Source: Mycobacterium sp. DL | Lineage (GTDB): Bacteria; Actinomycetota; Actinomycetes; Mycobacteriales; Mycobacteriaceae | Assembly: GCF_039729195.1 (NCBI RefSeq) | Contig: NZ_CP155796.1 | Location: 248,001-312,000 of the forward strand | Direction: 5' to 3' | DNA: 64,000 nucleotides | Notes under the pieces: model-generated | Database searches by the model: none | The model's input: the letters and a program-made list of their open reading frames with translations, nothing else | Told to the model about the DNA's origin: nothing | Position numbers and translations under genes: made by a program | In this document: one piece after another, positions 44,989 to 54,279 of the stretch | How the letters are laid out: each line of letters opens with the position of its first letter | Numbering within the stretch: position 1 is the stretch's first letter

Positions 44989-45061
44989 GTTCAGCTCCTA
45001 TCGGTCACTGCAAAACTCTGACAATCTCGCCCTGCGCACATCTGTACCTCGGCTTCAATTT

Positions 45062-45778
45062 TTATACGCGCGAGGCCAGTAGCGAGGACAGCGGCCGGAA
45101 TGGCTGCAGCCAAGCGCCCTGCTCTGGTAGCGAATCAAGGCCGATTCGCGGTAGCGGTTCCCGGAAGACACCGTCGATGTCCTCCAGGTCGACAAACTCC
45201 AAGGTATCCGACGCTAACGCCCAACTGGCATGTTCGCGAAATCCGAGCACCTGGACATCAATGCCGTCCCGCGCGATGTCCTCGAGCGGGAGTTTGAACG
45301 CCTGACCGTCCGCTGAGGCGACGATCACACCGGCCAGACCCTCGCTGCGACGAAGCGCGATGTGGGCGAGCATGTCGCTGTCGACATCGGAGTCGTCATC
45401 GATCTTCGGCTTCGCGAACACCGCGAAGCCCACGTTACGCAACGCTTCCACCCACGGCCGGACGACGTCGGCGCTGCCAGGGGCGATGTTGGTGAAGACC
45501 GTGGCCTCGGGTTCGAGCGTGACGTCCCGATCGGCCCGGTCGAGTTGTGCCGACAGGTCTGCGGTGCGGGCCAGCAGCCATCGCCCCAGCGCGTCGAAAC
45601 GGGGTCGGTGCGCTGCGGTGGGACGGCCACCGAGGATCGACCCGAGCCCCATGTCGAGGTTCGGCGCGTCCCAGACGAGGAGGACCCGCGCGATCGCCGG
45701 GACGTCGGAGGCCGTGGAGCCCGTGGTGTCGGTGGTGGTGACCTCGGCGACGTCCGGCATGTTCTCGGTCAGGCTCAC
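45062..45778 (-). CDS. NYN-domain protein (Rv0207c homologue)
   Basis: 238 residues from GTG 45776-45778, overlapping the trmB stop (GTGA). The PIN-like NYN fold is seen in LLVWDAPNLDMGLGSILGG, KPKIDDDSDVDSDMLAHIALRR and GVIVASADGQAFKLPLEDI, with Asp residues in positions expected for a metal-dependent ribonuclease. It probably acts on RNA. Conserved placement between trmB and mmpL3 across mycobacteria suggests a shared message. The first 25 residues are Thr/Asp-rich and probably disordered. Confidence 0.9.
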   Translation of the reverse strand: MSLTENMPDVAEVTTTDTTGSTASDVPAIARVLLVWDAPNLDMGLGSILGGRPTAAHRPRFDALGRWLLARTADLSAQLDRADRDVTLEPEATVFTNIAPGSADVVRPWVEALRNVGFAVFAKPKIDDDSDVDSDMLAHIALRRSEGLAGVIVASADGQAFKLPLEDIARDGIDVQVLGFREHASWALASDTLEFVDLEDIDGVFREPLPRIGLDSLPEQGAWLQPFRPLSSLLASRV

Positions 45779-46542
45779 GGCATCTTCTCCCAGAGCAGTT
45801 CCGCCACATCCGTACCTGCGAGCGCCTTCATCTCGTACTTGGTCGCGGGACGGGCCGCCGATATGGGCAGTTGCGCGGTGTCGGCACTGATCCGGCGCAG
45901 CCGGGGCTCCCCGTCGCCGACCTCGGCGATCTGGGCGGCGTAGTCCGAGTGGTCGGTGGCCGCGTGCAGCACTCCGCCCGGTCGGAGCCGGTCGGCGATC
46001 AGGGCCACGGTGTCGGGTTGCAGGAGCCGCCGCTTGTGGTGGCGGGCCTTCGGCCACGGGTCGGGGAAGAACACCCGAACGCCTGTCAGCGAGTCCGGGC
46101 CGAACATGTGGGTGAGCACGTCGACGCCATCGCCGCGGATCAGGCGCACATTGCGCACCGAGGCCCGGTCGATCGCGCTCAGGAGCTGGGCCAGGCCACG
46201 TCGGTAGACCTCGACGGCGACGACGTCGAGATCGGGTTCGGCCTGCGCCATAGCCAGGGTCGAGGTGCCGGTGCCGCAGCCGATCTCCAGCACCACCGGG
46301 GCGCGCCTGCCGAACCACGCCTCGGTGTCGAGCAGCCCGGCCGGCGCTTCGCCGTCGCGCGCCTGCCTGCCCAGCTCAGGCCACAGGCGGTCCCAGGTGG
46401 CCTGCTGCCTGTCCGAGATCGAGGAGCGTCGCGCCCGGAAGCTGGTGACCCGAGGAAGGAAATGAGGGGTGACCTCGGGGCCCTCGGCCAGCGGACTGGC
46501 GACATCAGGGCCCGACGCATGCATCCGTCCATGGTCGCTCAT
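45775..46542 (-). CDS. trmB: tRNA (guanine-N7-)-methyltransferase TrmB
   Basis: 255 residues from ATG 46540-46542 (a TTG precedes it). It methylates G46 of tRNA with S-adenosylmethionine. Motif I is VVLEIGCGTGTSTLAMA; the TrmB signature VRVFFPDPWPKARHHKRRLLQP is complete; the C-terminus has TKYEMKALAGTDVAELLWEK. It matches Rv0208c in position. It opens the trmB-NYN-(mmpL3) run on the minus strand, divergent from the Rv0209-type gene across 189 bases. Confidence 0.95.
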   Translation of the reverse strand: MSDHGRMHASGPDVASPLAEGPEVTPHFLPRVTSFRARRSSISDRQQATWDRLWPELGRQARDGEAPAGLLDTEAWFGRRAPVVLEIGCGTGTSTLAMAQAEPDLDVVAVEVYRRGLAQLLSAIDRASVRNVRLIRGDGVDVLTHMFGPDSLTGVRVFFPDPWPKARHHKRRLLQPDTVALIADRLRPGGVLHAATDHSDYAAQIAEVGDGEPRLRRISADTAQLPISAARPATKYEMKALAGTDVAELLWEKMP

Positions 46543-46731
46543 CAAGGCTGTACTCCCCGCATCGTGTTACAGATTGATACCCAACAGTTGCCTTCCACTG
46601 GTACAGCCGGATACCCGCGTCGTCCACCGCCAAAAATGTGTACAGCGGGTCGTCCGGCGGATGTCACGATTCTGTGAGGAGGCCGGTGCCGAACCCGGCC
46701 CGGGGACCGGGGGTCCGACATCTTCGTCGAC

Positions 46732-47685
46732 GTGCTGGCCGACTTCGCCGCCCATGCGCACCATCCGGGTGTGGCGGCCGTCGCGGAACGTATCCGGACG
46801 CCGCCGCGGGTGGCGGTGCTGGGGCGGCCCGGGGTGGGGCGGAATGCGGTTGCCGCGGCGCTCGCCGCTTCGGGTGTGCCGCTGGTCGATGACGGCGCCG
46901 ACGCGCATGTGGTGGTGATCGCCGAGTCTCTCAAGCCCGAGGAGCGCACCCAGATCGCCGATGCGCCGGCGGCGTCGATGGTGGTGCTCAACAAGGCGGA
47001 CCTGACGGGCGCGGATCCGGGCGGACCGATGGTCTCCGCCGATCGGCGGGCGGCACGGTTCGCCACGACGCTGGATCTGCCGGTCGTGCCGATGATCGCC
47101 CACCTCGCCACCGTCGAACTCGACGCAGACGACGTCGCGGCGTTGCGTGCGCTGGTCGTGACCCCCGCCGACATGACGTCAACCGACGCGTTCTGCGGTT
47201 CGGTGCATCCACTGCCCGCAGCGCTTCGTCACCGCCTGCTGGCGCGGTTGGACCGGTTCGGCCTGGCCCACGCGGTACTGGCGGTCGCCGATGGGGCGAC
47301 GGGGCCGGAGGTCGTGCGGCAACTGCGTGCTCTGAGCGGGGTCGACCGGGTGGTCGAACAGCTGGCGGCGGTCGGTGCGCCTGCCCGCTACCGGCGGGTG
47401 TGCTCGGCGGTCCGTGAATTGCGAACGCTTGCAGCACAATCCGGCGATGAGGGTATTTACGCGTTCCTGAGCTCCGACGAGGTCGTCGTCGCGGTGATGG
47501 CGGCGGCGGTCGAGGTGGTGCAGGCGTCGGGCTTCGTCGTCGACCGGGGCGACGAGGCGGATGCGCACGTCCGCCGGGCGGTGCACTGGCGCCGCTACAC
47601 GACCGGACCGGTCGACCGCCTGCATCAGCGGTGCGCGGCGGACATCACACGCGGTTCGCTGCGACTGCTCGGACGTGCGCGGTGA
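46732..47685 (+). CDS. Rv0209-type protein with degenerate P-loop GTPase fold
   Basis: 317 residues from GTG 46732, the only usable start after an in-frame TGA at 46675. The Walker A-like VAVLGRPGVGRNAVAAAL has Arg-Asn where Lys-Ser/Thr is normal, yet a G4-like NKADL motif (VVLNKADL near residue 85) remains. C-terminal half is helical. It overlaps the next gene by GTGA. The pair matches Rv0209-Rv0210. Reminiscent of dynamin-like or Era-like membrane GTPases, but nucleotide binding is uncertain. Confidence 0.85.
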   Translation: MLADFAAHAHHPGVAAVAERIRTPPRVAVLGRPGVGRNAVAAALAASGVPLVDDGADAHVVVIAESLKPEERTQIADAPAASMVVLNKADLTGADPGGPMVSADRRAARFATTLDLPVVPMIAHLATVELDADDVAALRALVVTPADMTSTDAFCGSVHPLPAALRHRLLARLDRFGLAHAVLAVADGATGPEVVRQLRALSGVDRVVEQLAAVGAPARYRRVCSAVRELRTLAAQSGDEGIYAFLSSDEVVVAVMAAAVEVVQASGFVVDRGDEADAHVRRAVHWRRYTTGPVDRLHQRCAADITRGSLRLLGRAR

Positions 47686-49061
47686 GGGACGTTGTGCTGG
47701 TGACCGGGCCGACGGGCGCGGGGGTCACCAGCATGGTCCGGCAACTACGGGAGAGGATTTCCGGGCACACGTTCCTCGAGGCCGGTGAGATCGGGGCAGC
47801 CGAGGTGCCGACGGCTGTGGTTTTTGTGGTGTCGGCGATCGCGCCTGTGACCGAATCAGACTGTGCGGTCGCTGTTCTCGCCGCGGCGCGGACCGACGCG
47901 GTGGTCGCTGTGGTGGCCAAGATCGACGATCACCGTGACTGGCGAGGCGTGCTAGCGGCCGACCGTGAGCGACTCGCCGAGCACTCGCAGCGTTTCCGTC
48001 GTGTGCCGTGGGTGGGTGCTGCCGCCGCGCCGCGGTTGGGGGAGCCGCATCTCGACGAGCTCGTCGAACTGATCCAGCGCGAGCTGGCCGATCCGCGATT
48101 GCCGCGGCGAAACAGATTGCGTGCCTGGGAGTCTGAACTCTGTGCGAAGATCGCCCGTCTGGACGCCGACGCGGCGGGCGCCGACCTGCGGGTGCGGGTC
48201 GACACGCTCCGTGGCCGCCGCGCGGCGCTGCTGCGCCACCGGGAGCGGTCACGCTCGGATGGGTCGATCGCGCTGCGCAGCCTGATGCAGCAGGCCCGGG
48301 TGGCGCTGATGTACTCCGCGCGAAACCGCTGCGCGGGCACCCGAATTGAACTGCTGGAGCGCGTAGCCGTGACGACCAGGCGGGACTACGGCGATGTCGA
48401 GCAGCGGGTGAGGCGGCAGTGTCAGGCTGTCGAACAGGAGACCGACGACGAGATCGTCACGCGCACCCGGGAGGTGGCCGCCGAACTCGGCCTGGCGGTG
48501 CCGCCGCGGCCGGCTGCGACGCCCGCAGCGACGGTCGCCACCCCGCCCCTGAAGTCGCGGCAACTGGAAACGCAGTTGATGACGGTGCTCGGCGCCGGTT
48601 TCGGTCTGGGGGTCGCGCTGGTGATCTCCCGACTCTTTGTCGGCGTCGCACCGGAGCTGACCGTCGCAGGGTCGGTCGCCGGAGGACTCGTCGGTGTCGC
48701 GCTCACGGTGTGGGTGGTCAGAGTGCGCGGTCTGCTCCACGACCGTGCGGTGCTGGACCGTTGGGTCCACGAGGTGAGCGCCGGCGTCCGATCTGCGGTC
48801 GAGGAGAAGGTGGCGGCCGGGCTGCTCGCTGCCGAGGCGTCGCTGGCGTCGGCGTTGCTGGCCCGAAGCGAAGACCAGCGGGCGGAGGCCGGCCGGCGCC
48901 TGGCCGAGATCGATGCCGAATTGGGCGAACATGCGCGCACCGTGGCTCGCGCGGAAGCCGCCCGGGAGCGGAGCCGACCCGGCTTGGAACGGGCGCTGGA
49001 TGCCTGCCGCGTCGCACTTGCGGCGGTGAATTCGACGGAATCGGTTGTTACCGGTCGGTAG
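47682..49061 (+). CDS. Rv0210-type membrane-linked P-loop-like protein
   Basis: 459 residues from GTG 47682, overlapping the preceding stop. The N-terminal VVLVTGPTGAGVTSMVRQLRE resembles Walker A, but Val replaces the Lys. A G4-like segment VVAKIDDH is near residue 80. Two adjacent membrane segments lie at about 305-350 (MTVLGAGFGLGVALVISRLFVG, AGSVAGGLVGVALTVWVVRV), then a long helical C-terminus (about 360-455). Layout G-domain, helices, paired membrane helices, helices recalls bacterial dynamin-like proteins. It works, presumably, with the partner just upstream. Confidence 0.85.
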   Translation: MRDVVLVTGPTGAGVTSMVRQLRERISGHTFLEAGEIGAAEVPTAVVFVVSAIAPVTESDCAVAVLAAARTDAVVAVVAKIDDHRDWRGVLAADRERLAEHSQRFRRVPWVGAAAAPRLGEPHLDELVELIQRELADPRLPRRNRLRAWESELCAKIARLDADAAGADLRVRVDTLRGRRAALLRHRERSRSDGSIALRSLMQQARVALMYSARNRCAGTRIELLERVAVTTRRDYGDVEQRVRRQCQAVEQETDDEIVTRTREVAAELGLAVPPRPAATPAATVATPPLKSRQLETQLMTVLGAGFGLGVALVISRLFVGVAPELTVAGSVAGGLVGVALTVWVVRVRGLLHDRAVLDRWVHEVSAGVRSAVEEKVAAGLLAAEASLASALLARSEDQRAEAGRRLAEIDAELGEHARTVARAEAARERSRPGLERALDACRVALAAVNSTESVVTGR

Positions 49062-49257
49062 ACCCTACGGTGACGCCCATCTGAATCGTTCCTGTGAGTG
49101 ATCGGACATACTCCTGCATTTCCGCGGGTATGTTCCCCACGTTAACCTCAGTGGACAGGGACGGGCGCGGCTGCTTTCAGTTCGAGCCTTCGGTCGGATT
49201 TCGGGGAGCCTGCGTCCTGGCAGATACCTCGCGCAGAAGATGCAGGAGACTCACAGC

Positions 49258-51087
49258 ATGACCGCAGCGACCATTCCGGGACTCGATTCCGCACCGACGA
49301 CGCACGAGGGGTTGCTCGCGTGGATTCGCGAGGTCGCCGAACTCACCCAACCGGACCGCGTGGTGTTCGCCGACGGTTCCGAGGAGGAGTTCGAGCGACT
49401 TGCTGCTCTGCTCGTCGAGGCCGGCACCTTCGAGAAGCTCAACGAAGAGAAACAGCCGAACTCCTACCTCGCGCTCTCCGATCCTTCCGACGTGGCACGT
49501 GTGGAGTCACGGACCTACATCTGCTCCGAGAAGGAGATCGATGCGGGCCCGACCAACAACTGGATGGACCCCGCAGAGATGCGGTCCCTCATGAAGGACC
49601 TGTACCGCGGCTCCATGCGCGGCCGCACCCTGTACGTCGTGCCGTTCTGTATGGGTCCGCTGGATTCCGAGGATCCGAAGCTGGGCGTGGAGCTGACCGA
49701 CTCGGCGTACGTCGTGGTCTCGATGCGCACCATGACCCGGATGGGCCAGGCGGCCCTCGACAAGATCGGCGACGACGGCTTCTTCGTCAAGGCGCTGCAC
49801 TCGCTGGGCGCGCCGCTGGAAGACGGCCAGGCCGACGTGCCGTGGCCGTGCAACGATACGAAATACATCACCCACTTCCCCGAGACCCGCGAGATCTGGA
49901 GCTACGGATCGGGTTACGGCGGCAACGCCCTGCTGGGCAAGAAGTGCTACTCGCTGCGCATCGCCTCGGCCATGGCCCACGACGAGGGCTGGCTCGCCGA
50001 GCACATGCTGATCCTCAAGCTGATCTCGCCGGAGAACAAGGCCTACTTCGTGGCGGCGGCCTTCCCGTCGGCCTGCGGTAAGACCAACCTCGCGATGCTC
50101 CAGCCCACCATCCCGGGCTGGCGTGCCGAGACCGTCGGCGACGACATCGCCTGGATGCGGTTCGGCAAGGACGGCAGGCTCTACGCCACCAACCCCGAGT
50201 TCGGCTTCTTCGGTGTTGCTCCCGGCACCAACTGGTCGTCGAACCCCAACGCCATGAAGACCATCGCCGCAGGCAACACCGTCTTCACCAACGTGGCCAA
50301 GACCGACGACGGTGGCGTGTGGTGGGAGGGTCTGGAAGGCGAACCCGACCACCTGATCGACTGGAAGGGCAACGACTGGAACCTCCGGGAGACGGAATCC
50401 AAGGCAGCACATCCGAACTCGCGCTACTGCACCCCGATGTCGCAGTGCCCGACACTGGCTCCCGAGTGGGACGACCCGCAGGGTGTGCCCATCTCGGCCA
50501 TTCTGTTCGGCGGCCGGCGCAAGACGACGGTTCCGCTGGTCACTCAGGCCAACGACTGGCAGCACGGGGTGTTCATCGGCGCAACGCTCGGCTCCGAGAC
50601 CACCGCGGCCGCCGAGGGCAAGGTCGGCACCGTGCGCCGCGACCCGATGGCGATGCTGCCGTTCATGGGCTACAACGTGGGCGACTACATGCAGCACTGG
50701 ATCGACATCGGCAAGAACTCCGACGAGTCGAAGCTGCCGAAGGTGTTCTTCGTGAACTGGTTCCGTCGCGGTGAGGGCGGCCAGTTCCTGTGGCCCGGAT
50801 TCGGCGAGAACAGCCGGGTGATGAAGTGGATCATCGAGCGGGTGGAGCAGAAGGCGGGCGGCAAGACCACCCCGATCGGCATCGTGCCGACTGCCGAGGA
50901 TCTCGACCTGTCCGGCCTGGACGTCGACGCTGCCGATGTCGATGCGGCGTTGAAGGTCAACGTCGACGAGTGGCGTGCTGAGCTGCCGCTGATCGAAGAG
51001 TGGTTCGAGTTCGTCGGCGAGAAGCTGCCCACCGGCATCAAGGACGAGTTCGACGCGCTGAAGCAGCGTCTCGCCGAACAAGGCTGA
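49258..51087 (+). CDS. pckA: Phosphoenolpyruvate carboxykinase (GTP)
   Basis: 609 residues from ATG 49258; AGGAG lies 10 bases upstream. It converts oxaloacetate plus GTP to phosphoenolpyruvate, the gate to gluconeogenesis when mycobacteria feed on fatty acids. Visible motifs are [12 protein letters not shown] with Cys273 (P-loop/catalytic), [25 protein letters not shown] and [16 protein letters not shown]. Length and order match Rv0211. The 196-base upstream gap holds its promoter, which I cannot place. A nested inverted repeat follows the stop. Confidence 0.97.
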   Translation: MTAATIPGLDSAPTTHEGLLAWIREVAELTQPDRVVFADGSEEEFERLAALLVEAGTFEKLNEEKQPNSYLALSDPSDVARVESRTYICSEKEIDAGPTNNWMDPAEMRSLMKDLYRGSMRGRTLYVVPFCMGPLDSEDPKLGVELTDSAYVVVSMRTMTRMGQAALDKIGDDGFFVKALHSLGAPLEDGQADVPWPCNDTKYITHFPETREIWSYGSGYGGNALLGKKCYSLRIASAMAHDEGWLAEHMLILKLISPENKAYFVAAAFPSACGKTNLAMLQPTIPGWRAETVGDDIAWMRFGKDGRLYATNPEFGFFGVAPGTNWSSNPNAMKTIAAGNTVFTNVAKTDDGGVWWEGLEGEPDHLIDWKGNDWNLRETESKAAHPNSRYCTPMSQCPTLAPEWDDPQGVPISAILFGGRRKTTVPLVTQANDWQHGVFIGATLGSETTAAAEGKVGTVRRDPMAMLPFMGYNVGDYMQHWIDIGKNSDESKLPKVFFVNWFRRGEGGQFLWPGFGENSRVMKWIIERVEQKAGGKTTPIGIVPTAEDLDLSGLDVDAADVDAALKVNVDEWRAELPLIEEWFEFVGEKLPTGIKDEFDALKQRLAEQG

Positions 51088-51091
51088 CTTC

Positions 51092-51162
51092 TCGTCGCGA
51101 GCGAGCGTGTTTGCACGCTGGCGCGCCGTTAACAGCGTGCCTTACGCGCGCGCTCGTGACGA
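51092..51162. terminator. Nested inverted repeats between convergent pckA and SDR gene
   Basis: An outer pair, TCGTCGCGAGCGAGCG (51092-51107) against CGCGCTCGTGACGA (ending 51162), pairs with two mismatches. Inside it GCACGCTG (51113-51120) and CAGCGTGC (51133-51140) pair perfectly. No strong T-run follows. It may stop transcription in both directions; the right outer arm overlaps the coding end of the SDR gene. Confidence 0.6.
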
Positions 51163-51936
51163 TGCAGTGCGCATTCCGGCGATCACCCTGCCGAGGATGA
51201 GGCTGCGTACCCGGCGGGGCAGTGGCGTCAACGCGGCGGTGAGGAACTTGCTCCGTGCCCCGGGAATCACGGTGCGGCGGCCCAGTGCGGTCAGGGTGGC
51301 GGCGGCGACGACGTCCGGCTTGGTGGCCGAGGTCATCGTGAGGCCCGCCCTGGCGCCGAACCCGGAATCGACGGGACCGGGCGCCACGGCAAGGACATCG
51401 ACACCGGACAGGGCCAACTCGTCGTGAAGCCCCTCGGCCAAGCTCTGCACATATGCCTTGGACGCCGCGTAGTTGGCTTGTCCCGGGACGCCTTGCCAGC
51501 CGACGATTGACCCGAACAGCACCAGACCACCGCTGCCCCGCGCCGCGAGACGGCGGGCCAAGATGTGCGAAAGCCGCATGACCGCGGTGACGTTGACAGC
51601 GATCAACTGGACTTCGTCTGTCAGAGATGTCTCCAGGACAGATCCCGTTGTGCCGAATCCGGCAGCGAGTACCACCAAACCGATATCGATCCGGTCTGTC
51701 AGGTCTGCCACGGTGTCGACGCCGCTGGGGTCGGCCAGATCTGCCGGCAGCACCAGCGTCTCGATGCCGTGGTCGGCGGCCAGTTCGGCCGCCAGCGCTT
51801 CCAGCTTGTCCTGACTGCGGGCGCAGAGGACGACGTTGATTCCGCCGGCGGCGATCTGGCCTGCCAGTGCCTTGCCTATTCCGTCACTGGCGCCGGTGAT
51901 CAGCGCCCACGGGCCGTATCGGTCGGCGTGTCTCAT
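51142..51936 (-). CDS. Short-chain dehydrogenase/reductase
   Basis: 264 residues from ATG 51934-51936, with AAGGAG 10 bases upstream; the ATG overlaps the MFS stop (ATGA). Rossmann start ALITGASDGIGKALA, catalytic Ser in FGSIVGW and Tyr-x-x-x-Lys in NYAASKAYVQSLAE. Classic SDR of unknown substrate, probably NADP-dependent. It is the second gene of a TetR-MFS-SDR set, so it may modify or detoxify the compound exported by the MFS protein. Confidence 0.92.
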   Translation of the reverse strand: MRHADRYGPWALITGASDGIGKALAGQIAAGGINVVLCARSQDKLEALAAELAADHGIETLVLPADLADPSGVDTVADLTDRIDIGLVVLAAGFGTTGSVLETSLTDEVQLIAVNVTAVMRLSHILARRLAARGSGGLVLFGSIVGWQGVPGQANYAASKAYVQSLAEGLHDELALSGVDVLAVAPGPVDSGFGARAGLTMTSATKPDVVAAATLTALGRRTVIPGARSKFLTAALTPLPRRVRSLILGRVIAGMRTASSRARA

Positions 51937-53495
51937 GCGGGGATCTCCTTCGTCGGGTGTGCGGGCAGATACGCGAGCACGAAGAAAGCGCCCACCAGGC
52001 AGACCGCGGCGGCGGTCAGACAACCGGCGTGAAGACCGGACATGAACGCGTCGCTGACGGTGTCACGCAACGTCCCCGCGACGGGGGTCGGTGACTGGGC
52101 GGCGACCTGCAGACCCTGTGCCAGGCCTTCGCGTGCTGTCTGAAGAGCGGCGCTCGGGGCAGCCTGCAGGATCTCGCTGTCATCGAGCGAGCGGATGTAC
52201 AGCGTGGAGAAGATGCTGCCCACGACGGCCACCCCGAGCGTGCCGCCGATCTGACGGGTCGCGTCGTTGACCGCCGAACCGGCACCTGCCTGGTCGGGCC
52301 GGACCACGCCCATGATCGAGTCCGTGGCCGGTGCCGTCGTCAGACCGAGACCGCCGCCGAGCAGCACCATCTGCATCGCGACCTCGATGTATGCGACGTC
52401 GACGTCGACGGTGGCCACCCAGGCGAACGCGGCGGTGAGCATCAGCAGACCGGCGAACACCACCACCTTGGCACCGATGCGGGACACCGCAAGCCGGGTC
52501 CCCAGCACGGACCCGACCGCGATCGACAAGGCCACCGGCAGTATCCGCACCCCGGTCTCGAGCGGGCCGAAGCCCTGCAGCAACTGGAAGAACTGGGTGA
52601 TCAGAAAGATGAAGCCGAACAGAGCGAAGAACGCCACGGTGACCGCGCCACTGGCCGCACTGAACCTCAGGTTGGCGAACAGGCTGACGTCGAGCAGCGG
52701 ATCGTGGTGGCGTCGTTCCCACCAGACGAAGCAGACCGCCGCCGTCACCGCCACGCCGAAGCCGAGCACCGTGGGCGCCGAGGTCCATCCGTGTTCGGGT
52801 GCCTCGATGATCGTGTACACCAGGGCGCCCAGCATCACGACCGACAACACAAGGCCGCCGCGGTCGAGTCGGGCGCCGGCTTCTGCGGTCGAGGCCGGGA
52901 TGAACGCCGCGGCACCGACGATGGCGACGACGGCGATCGGCGCCAAGGCCAAGAACAAACTGCCCCACCAGAATGCCTCCAACAATGCGCCACCGAGGAT
53001 CGGGCCGATGGCCACTCCGAGTCCCGTCACCGCGCCCCACACGCCGATCGCCGCAGCCCGTTGCTTCGGATCACGGAAGGTGTCGGTGATGATGGCCAGC
53101 GTGGTCGGGTAGATCAGCGCCGCCGAGATACCCATCACCAGCCGCATCCCGATGAGCGATTCGGTCGACGTGCACAGCGCCGCCCCCACGCTGCTGGCCG
53201 CGAACAGTGCCAGCCCCGCGATCAGCGTGCCACGGCGGCCGAACTTGTCGCCGACGGTACCGCCGGCAAGTACCAGTGCGGCGAACGTCAGATTGTAGGC
53301 GTCGACGATCCACTGAAGTCCGCGCGTGGAAGCACCGAGCTCCGAGTTCAGGGTTGGCAGAGCCACATTGACGATGGTGGTTTCCACGTTGATGGCCAGG
53401 GCGGCTACCAGGACAACGGTGAGGATGAGGGCGGGCCGGTGCCTCGGCGGAGCCGAATGCGTGCCTGCCGGATGGCTATCGGACTGGGTGACCAT
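51933..53495 (-). CDS. MFS drug efflux transporter (DHA2/EmrB-QacA type)
   Basis: 520 residues with about 14 membrane segments. Motif A GGTVGDKFGRRGTLIAGL, motif C-like GVWGAVTGLGVAIGPILGGALLE and early IVNVALPTLNSELG are DHA2 features. Such pumps expel drugs, dyes or lipids using protons. It is 88 bases downstream of the TetR gene, and two palindromes lie in that gap. The SDR gene is coupled to its stop. Substrate unknown. Confidence 0.93.
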   Translation of the reverse strand: MVTQSDSHPAGTHSAPPRHRPALILTVVLVAALAINVETTIVNVALPTLNSELGASTRGLQWIVDAYNLTFAALVLAGGTVGDKFGRRGTLIAGLALFAASSVGAALCTSTESLIGMRLVMGISAALIYPTTLAIITDTFRDPKQRAAAIGVWGAVTGLGVAIGPILGGALLEAFWWGSLFLALAPIAVVAIVGAAAFIPASTAEAGARLDRGGLVLSVVMLGALVYTIIEAPEHGWTSAPTVLGFGVAVTAAVCFVWWERRHHDPLLDVSLFANLRFSAASGAVTVAFFALFGFIFLITQFFQLLQGFGPLETGVRILPVALSIAVGSVLGTRLAVSRIGAKVVVFAGLLMLTAAFAWVATVDVDVAYIEVAMQMVLLGGGLGLTTAPATDSIMGVVRPDQAGAGSAVNDATRQIGGTLGVAVVGSIFSTLYIRSLDDSEILQAAPSAALQTAREGLAQGLQVAAQSPTPVAGTLRDTVSDAFMSGLHAGCLTAAAVCLVGAFFVLAYLPAHPTKEIPA

Positions 53496-53512
53496 GAGTG
53501 GGCTCCGCCTGT

Positions 53513-53524
53513 AGATGTTTACAT
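53513..53524. promoter_or_regulatory. Palindrome GATGTTTACATC before the MFS gene
   Basis: GATGT-TT-ACATC is symmetric and lies 18 bases before the MFS start codon. It shares the GATGT/ACATC half-site with the larger repeat beside it and with the site at 54259-54279 next to the TetR gene. An operator for that TetR is likely by position and sharing. Confidence 0.6.
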
Positions 53525-53526
53525 CG

Positions 53527-53557
53527 CTAACATCCTGACCATCGCAGAGGATGTTAG
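53527..53557. promoter_or_regulatory. Inverted repeat CTAACATCC ... GGATGTTAG before the MFS gene
   Basis: Nine-base arms (53527-53535 and 53549-53557) are perfect inverted copies around a 13-base spacer. It lies directly beside the palindrome at 53513. The half-site TAACATC/GATGTTA recurs in the tetR-fadD4 gap. It is probably part of the TetR operator, though a hairpin role in the message between tetR and the MFS gene is possible. Confidence 0.65.
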
Positions 53558-53583
53558 TCCTGTCAACATTGAACAGTTTCGCC

Positions 53584-54237
53584 TTAGCGCAAGCTGCCGG
53601 ATATCCCGTCGAGCAGACGGTCGGTGATCAACTGTTTTCGCACCGGGTCCGCCGCGCTCAAGGGTCCGTCGATGAACAGCGTGGAAAGCCCGTGCACCGC
53701 CGCCCACGCCGCTTCGTCGAGGCCGTCGCGCCGATCCGGGGACAGCACACCCACGGCGACGAGGTCGTCCAAGCACCGGATCAGAATCTGGAACGGGTGA
53801 TGGGCTTCCGCATCATCGGCGCCGTCGCCGGAGGTGAGACGGGAGTGCCTGTCGGGTTCCTTGTGGGCGAAAGCTGTTCGGAACAAGCCGGGTTCGGCAA
53901 GAGCGAAGTCGACGTAGCCCTGTCCGGTGGCGCGGAGTCTGCCGAGGGCGCGTTTGGTCCTGGGGCCGCGCGCCGGCACCGCGTTCAGGCGTGCGGCCAT
54001 CGCGTCCGTCATCCGGGCGATCGCGTAATCGGTCACCGCGTCGAGAAGGGCGTCCCGATCGGAGTAGTGGCGATATGCCGCAGAATTGCTGACGCCGGCC
54101 ATCCGCTGGACGTCGCGTAACACCACCGCATCGGGCCCACCTGCCCTGGCCAGATCGACGGCGTGCTCGAGCAGTGTCTGGCGAAGATTGCCGTGGTGGT
54201 AGTTGTCGGAAGCTGTCCGAGAGCGTCGAGTTGTCAG
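53584..54237 (-). CDS. TetR-family repressor with abnormal 5' end
   Basis: 217 residues if read from CTG 54235-54237. The HTH is complete only in this reading: DNYHHGNLRQTLLEHAVDL for helix 1, then VVLRDVQRMAGVSNSAAYRHYSDRDALLDAV. The first normal starts in frame are GTG codons just before LRDVQ (54126 and the codon upstream), which would lose helix 1. A GTG at 54242-54244 (VTSDNSTLSDSF) is one base out of frame. Either CTG is used, or one base is inserted near 54212. It is divergent from fadD4, and the MFS-SDR genes lie downstream. Confidence 0.78.
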   Translation of the reverse strand: MTTRRSRTASDNYHHGNLRQTLLEHAVDLARAGGPDAVVLRDVQRMAGVSNSAAYRHYSDRDALLDAVTDYAIARMTDAMAARLNAVPARGPRTKRALGRLRATGQGYVDFALAEPGLFRTAFAHKEPDRHSRLTSGDGADDAEAHHPFQILIRCLDDLVAVGVLSPDRRDGLDEAAWAAVHGLSTLFIDGPLSAADPVRKQLITDRLLDGISGSLR

Positions 54238-54258
54238 ATGTCACCCGTGTCCGTTGCC

Positions 54259-54279
54259 GATGTTGACGATCGTAACATC
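54259..54279. promoter_or_regulatory. GATGTT ... AACATC operator-like repeat
   Basis: Six-base arms GATGTT and AACATC flank a nine-base centre containing the palindrome ACGATCGT, shifted by one base. The half-site is the same as in the two repeats before the MFS gene (53513-53557), so one regulator could serve all three sites. Confidence 0.62.
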
